Assembly (NCBI RefSeq): GCF_014203855.1 | Contig: NZ_JACHJV010000001.1 | Coordinates: forward strand, 6,696,001-6,760,000 | Reading direction: 5' to 3' | Source: Kitasatospora kifunensis | GTDB taxonomy: Bacteria > Actinomycetota > Actinomycetes > Streptomycetales > Streptomycetaceae | Length of the DNA: 64,000 bases | Shown here: piece after piece, positions 62,176 to 64,000 of the stretch | Numbering within the stretch: position 1 is the stretch's first letter | Layout of the letters: the number at the start of each line of letters is the position of its first letter | Program-made: the position numbers and the translations under genes | Notes under the pieces: model-generated | Database searches by the model: none | What the model saw: only the letters and a program-made list of their open reading frames with translations | What the model was told of the DNA's origin: nothing

Positions 62176-64000
62176 ATGTCGGAGATCGCCGGATCAGCCA
62201 GCATCGGTTCAGCGAGCGCCGGTTCAGCCAGCACCGGACCAGCCGCTGCCGGCCTACGGCTGATCAGCGAAGGCGCGGACCACCTGCCGGGTGGTGCCAC
62301 CGAGGTGTTCCTCGGCCTGGACGGCGCGTTCCGGGTGACGGCCGGGGCCCGGGTCCGGACGGGCACGGCCGACACCGCTTTCCTGCGCCGGGTCGCGAGC
62401 GAGCTGCGTGCCGCACCCGCCGGAGCCGATGCCGACCGCGCTGCGACGGGCGCGGCACGCAGCCTGACCAGCACCGGTGTTCCCGGGCACGCCGACTCGG
62501 TGTGGATCGACGGCACCGCTCACCCGGTGCCCGCGTTCGCCACGCTGCTCGGCGCGCTGGCCGCACGGGTGCTGCGGCCGGCCGACCCGGCCGCCCTGCC
62601 TGCGGCCCTGCTGCGGCTCGACCCGGTCGTGGCGGCGCTCGCCACCGGCCGGGCCGTGGCCACGATCGGCGTGGTGCGCGGCCGCGCGGCCTACGCGCTC
62701 GCCGAACAGGACGGCTCGTTCGGCCTCACCGCGCTGGACGACGCGCAGCCCCTGGGCGGTTCGGGCCCGGAGGCGGGGCTGCTGCCGACGGCGGTGGCGC
62801 TCGGCACCGCGGCCGGCCGCGAGCTGTTCGCGGTCGGCGGCGCGGACGGTGCGGTGCAGGTCTGGGACGCCGTCTCGGGCGCGGTGCTGCACGGGACTTC
62901 GGGCGGCGAGGGCGCGCAGGCCGTGGCGGCGGCCCTGGTCCAGGACGTACCGCTGGCCTTCTCCGGCGGCGCCGACGGGGGTGACGTGCGGGCGATGCGC
63001 GCCGACACCGGCCAGGCGCTCGGCACCCTGTCGGTCGGCGGCCGCGGGGCCGACGTGCTCTGCGCCGCGCGCTGCGCCGACCTCGACCTGCTGGCGGCGG
63101 CCGGTCAGGACGGGGTGATCCGGGTCTGGGACGTGGCCTCCGGGACGCAACTGCACCTGCTGGTCGGGCACGTCGGACCGGTGGCCGCGCTCGCGGTGCT
63201 GAGCCTGGGCGACCAGGCGGTGCTGGCCTCGGGCGGGGCGGACCGGCGGATCCGGCTCTGGGACCTGGCGACCGGCCAGCCGGTGGCCGAACTCGACGGG
63301 CACACCGCGACCGTCACCGGGCTCGCCTTCACCGAGCTGGCGGACCGTCCGGTGCTGGCCTCCTGCGCCCTGGACGGCACGGTCCGCACCTGGGACGTCC
63401 GCCGGGCCGAAGCCCTGCACGGCTGGCCGGTGGGGGAGGAGTGGCTGACCGGCATCGTCGCCGTTGCCTCGGGCGCCGGCCCGGTGTTGGTGGTCGCGCA
63501 GCAGAACGGTCGACTCTCTCGCTGGGTCGCGGCGACCGGCTCGACCCTGGGCGAGTTCACGGTCCCGGGCGCGGCGGCGCACCCGGTGACCGCGCTGGCG
63601 GGCGGCGAGCTGACGGGCCGTCCGGTGTTGGCGGCGGGGTACGGCGACGGCACGCTGCGGCTGTGGGACGCGGGGATCGGCGTGGAGCTGTACGCGCTCG
63701 CCCCAGACGGTGGTCCGATCACCTCACTGGCGGTCGGTCAGGGCGGGCCGGACGGAGGGGTGTTGGTCTGCGGGACGGCCGCCGGTGCCGTCCGCAGCCA
63801 CGCGCTGCGTGACGGCGCACCGCTGCGCGTGCCCGCGCCGCACGCGGGTGCCGTGACCGGGCTCGCCTTCGGCGCCGGCAGCGGCAGCGGCGGCGAGGCC
63901 ACGGCGCTGGTGTCGGCGGGCGCGGACGGCACCGTGCGCGTCCGGTCGGCGCTCGACGGGACGCCGCTGCTCCAGCTGGCCACCGGTCAGGACGGGGTCA
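62176..64000 (+). CDS. WD40 repeat protein, 3' end outside window
   Basis: Open from ATG 62176 (behind AGGAGAGGA) to the window edge, over 600 residues. The N terminus has a short repeat GSASIGSASAGSAS coded by 15-bp units, then a helical region without a recognised domain (LRLISEGADHLPGGATEVFL). From about residue 205 come WD40-like blades: GGADGAVQVWDAVSGAVL, GQDGVIRVWDVASGTQLHLL, GGADRRIRLWDLATGQPVAE, ALDGTVRTWDVRRAEALHGW, GYGDGTLRLWDAGIGVELY and GADGTVRVRSALDG. These form a propeller for protein binding. Partners are unknown, and the missing end may hold further domains. Confidence 0.85.
   Translation, partial: MSEIAGSASIGSASAGSASTGPAAAGLRLISEGADHLPGGATEVFLGLDGAFRVTAGARVRTGTADTAFLRRVASELRAAPAGADADRAATGAARSLTSTGVPGHADSVWIDGTAHPVPAFATLLGALAARVLRPADPAALPAALLRLDPVVAALATGRAVATIGVVRGRAAYALAEQDGSFGLTALDDAQPLGGSGPEAGLLPTAVALGTAAGRELFAVGGADGAVQVWDAVSGAVLHGTSGGEGAQAVAAALVQDVPLAFSGGADGGDVRAMRADTGQALGTLSVGGRGADVLCAARCADLDLLAAAGQDGVIRVWDVASGTQLHLLVGHVGPVAALAVLSLGDQAVLASGGADRRIRLWDLATGQPVAELDGHTATVTGLAFTELADRPVLASCALDGTVRTWDVRRAEALHGWPVGEEWLTGIVAVASGAGPVLVVAQQNGRLSRWVAATGSTLGEFTVPGAAAHPVTALAGGELTGRPVLAAGYGDGTLRLWDAGIGVELYALAPDGGPITSLAVGQGGPDGGVLVCGTAAGAVRSHALRDGAPLRVPAPHAGAVTGLAFGAGSGSGGEATALVSAGADGTVRVRSALDGTPLLQLATGQDGV

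Overview
The window is a high-GC actinobacterial chromosome segment, almost certainly from the Streptomycetaceae (Streptomyces, Kitasatospora or Streptacidiphilus; the sequence alone does not decide the genus). The reasons are the codon bias, the many GTG and TTG starts, and a core gene order with the actinobacterial regulators BldD and sIHF: alaS-ruvX-mltG-aroE-aroC-aroK-aroB-aroQ ... efp-nusB-bldD-pyrR-pyrB-pyrC-carA-carB-pyrD-pyrF-sihF-gmk-rpoZ-coaBC-metK-priA ... def-fmt-rsmB ... rpe. It is mostly core chromosome. No CRISPR array, insertion sequence, prophage, tRNA or rRNA gene was seen.

Layout. 1-9.7 kb: a DUF349 protein (cut by the window edge), a membrane-anchored cyclophilin, an MBL-fold hydrolase, hisS-aspS, a GNAT acetyltransferase, a PPK2 kinase, rarA, and rpsD with a long leader. 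9.8-17.3 kb: a DUF948 protein and a small partner, alaS, ruvX, and two tandem mltG paralogues, the second with a large Gln-rich and acidic cytoplasmic region. 17.3-23.9 kb: shikimate genes (aroE, then the overlapping aroC-aroK-aroB-aroQ operon), a P-loop ATPase and an Fpg/Nei glycosylase. 24-28.3 kb: a less conserved insert of MFS transporter, MarR regulator, quinone-type oxidoreductase and lipase-maturation-factor-like protein, with clear operators. 28.4-32.2 kb: a degenerate M24 protein, efp, nusB, a thioesterase and bldD. 32.4-44.5 kb: the complete UMP biosynthesis operon, behind a PyrR-binding RNA element and carrying genes for two dihydroorotate dehydrogenase classes. 44.7-55.5 kb: sihF, gmk, rpoZ, coaBC, metK, helicase-dead priA, def, fmt, rsmB. 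55.7-64 kb: accessory genes (aldo-keto reductase, methyltransferase, decayed SCO6745-like pseudogene, rpe, RDD protein, pirin, S51 peptidase-like protein) and the start of a WD40 repeat protein that runs off the window.

How the parts fit. The pyr operon is one translationally coupled unit whose first gene encodes the PyrR regulator of its own leader. The aro genes feed chorismate production. def and fmt form the N-formyl-Met cycle. rpoZ and gmk lie together.

The most unusual DNA-level signal is a recurring pattern: at least seven genes are followed immediately by short tandem duplications (6-12 bp identical cores) that include the stop codon. Other notable structure includes a 25-bp inverted repeat around a 116-bp spacer upstream of coaBC, sharing a 17-bp motif with the rarA promoter; a triple decamer over the MFS promoter; twin CGTTGG-N5-CCAACG operators between marR and the oxidoreductase gene; and five genes with a -10 box only 6-7 nt from the start codon, which predicts leaderless mRNAs.
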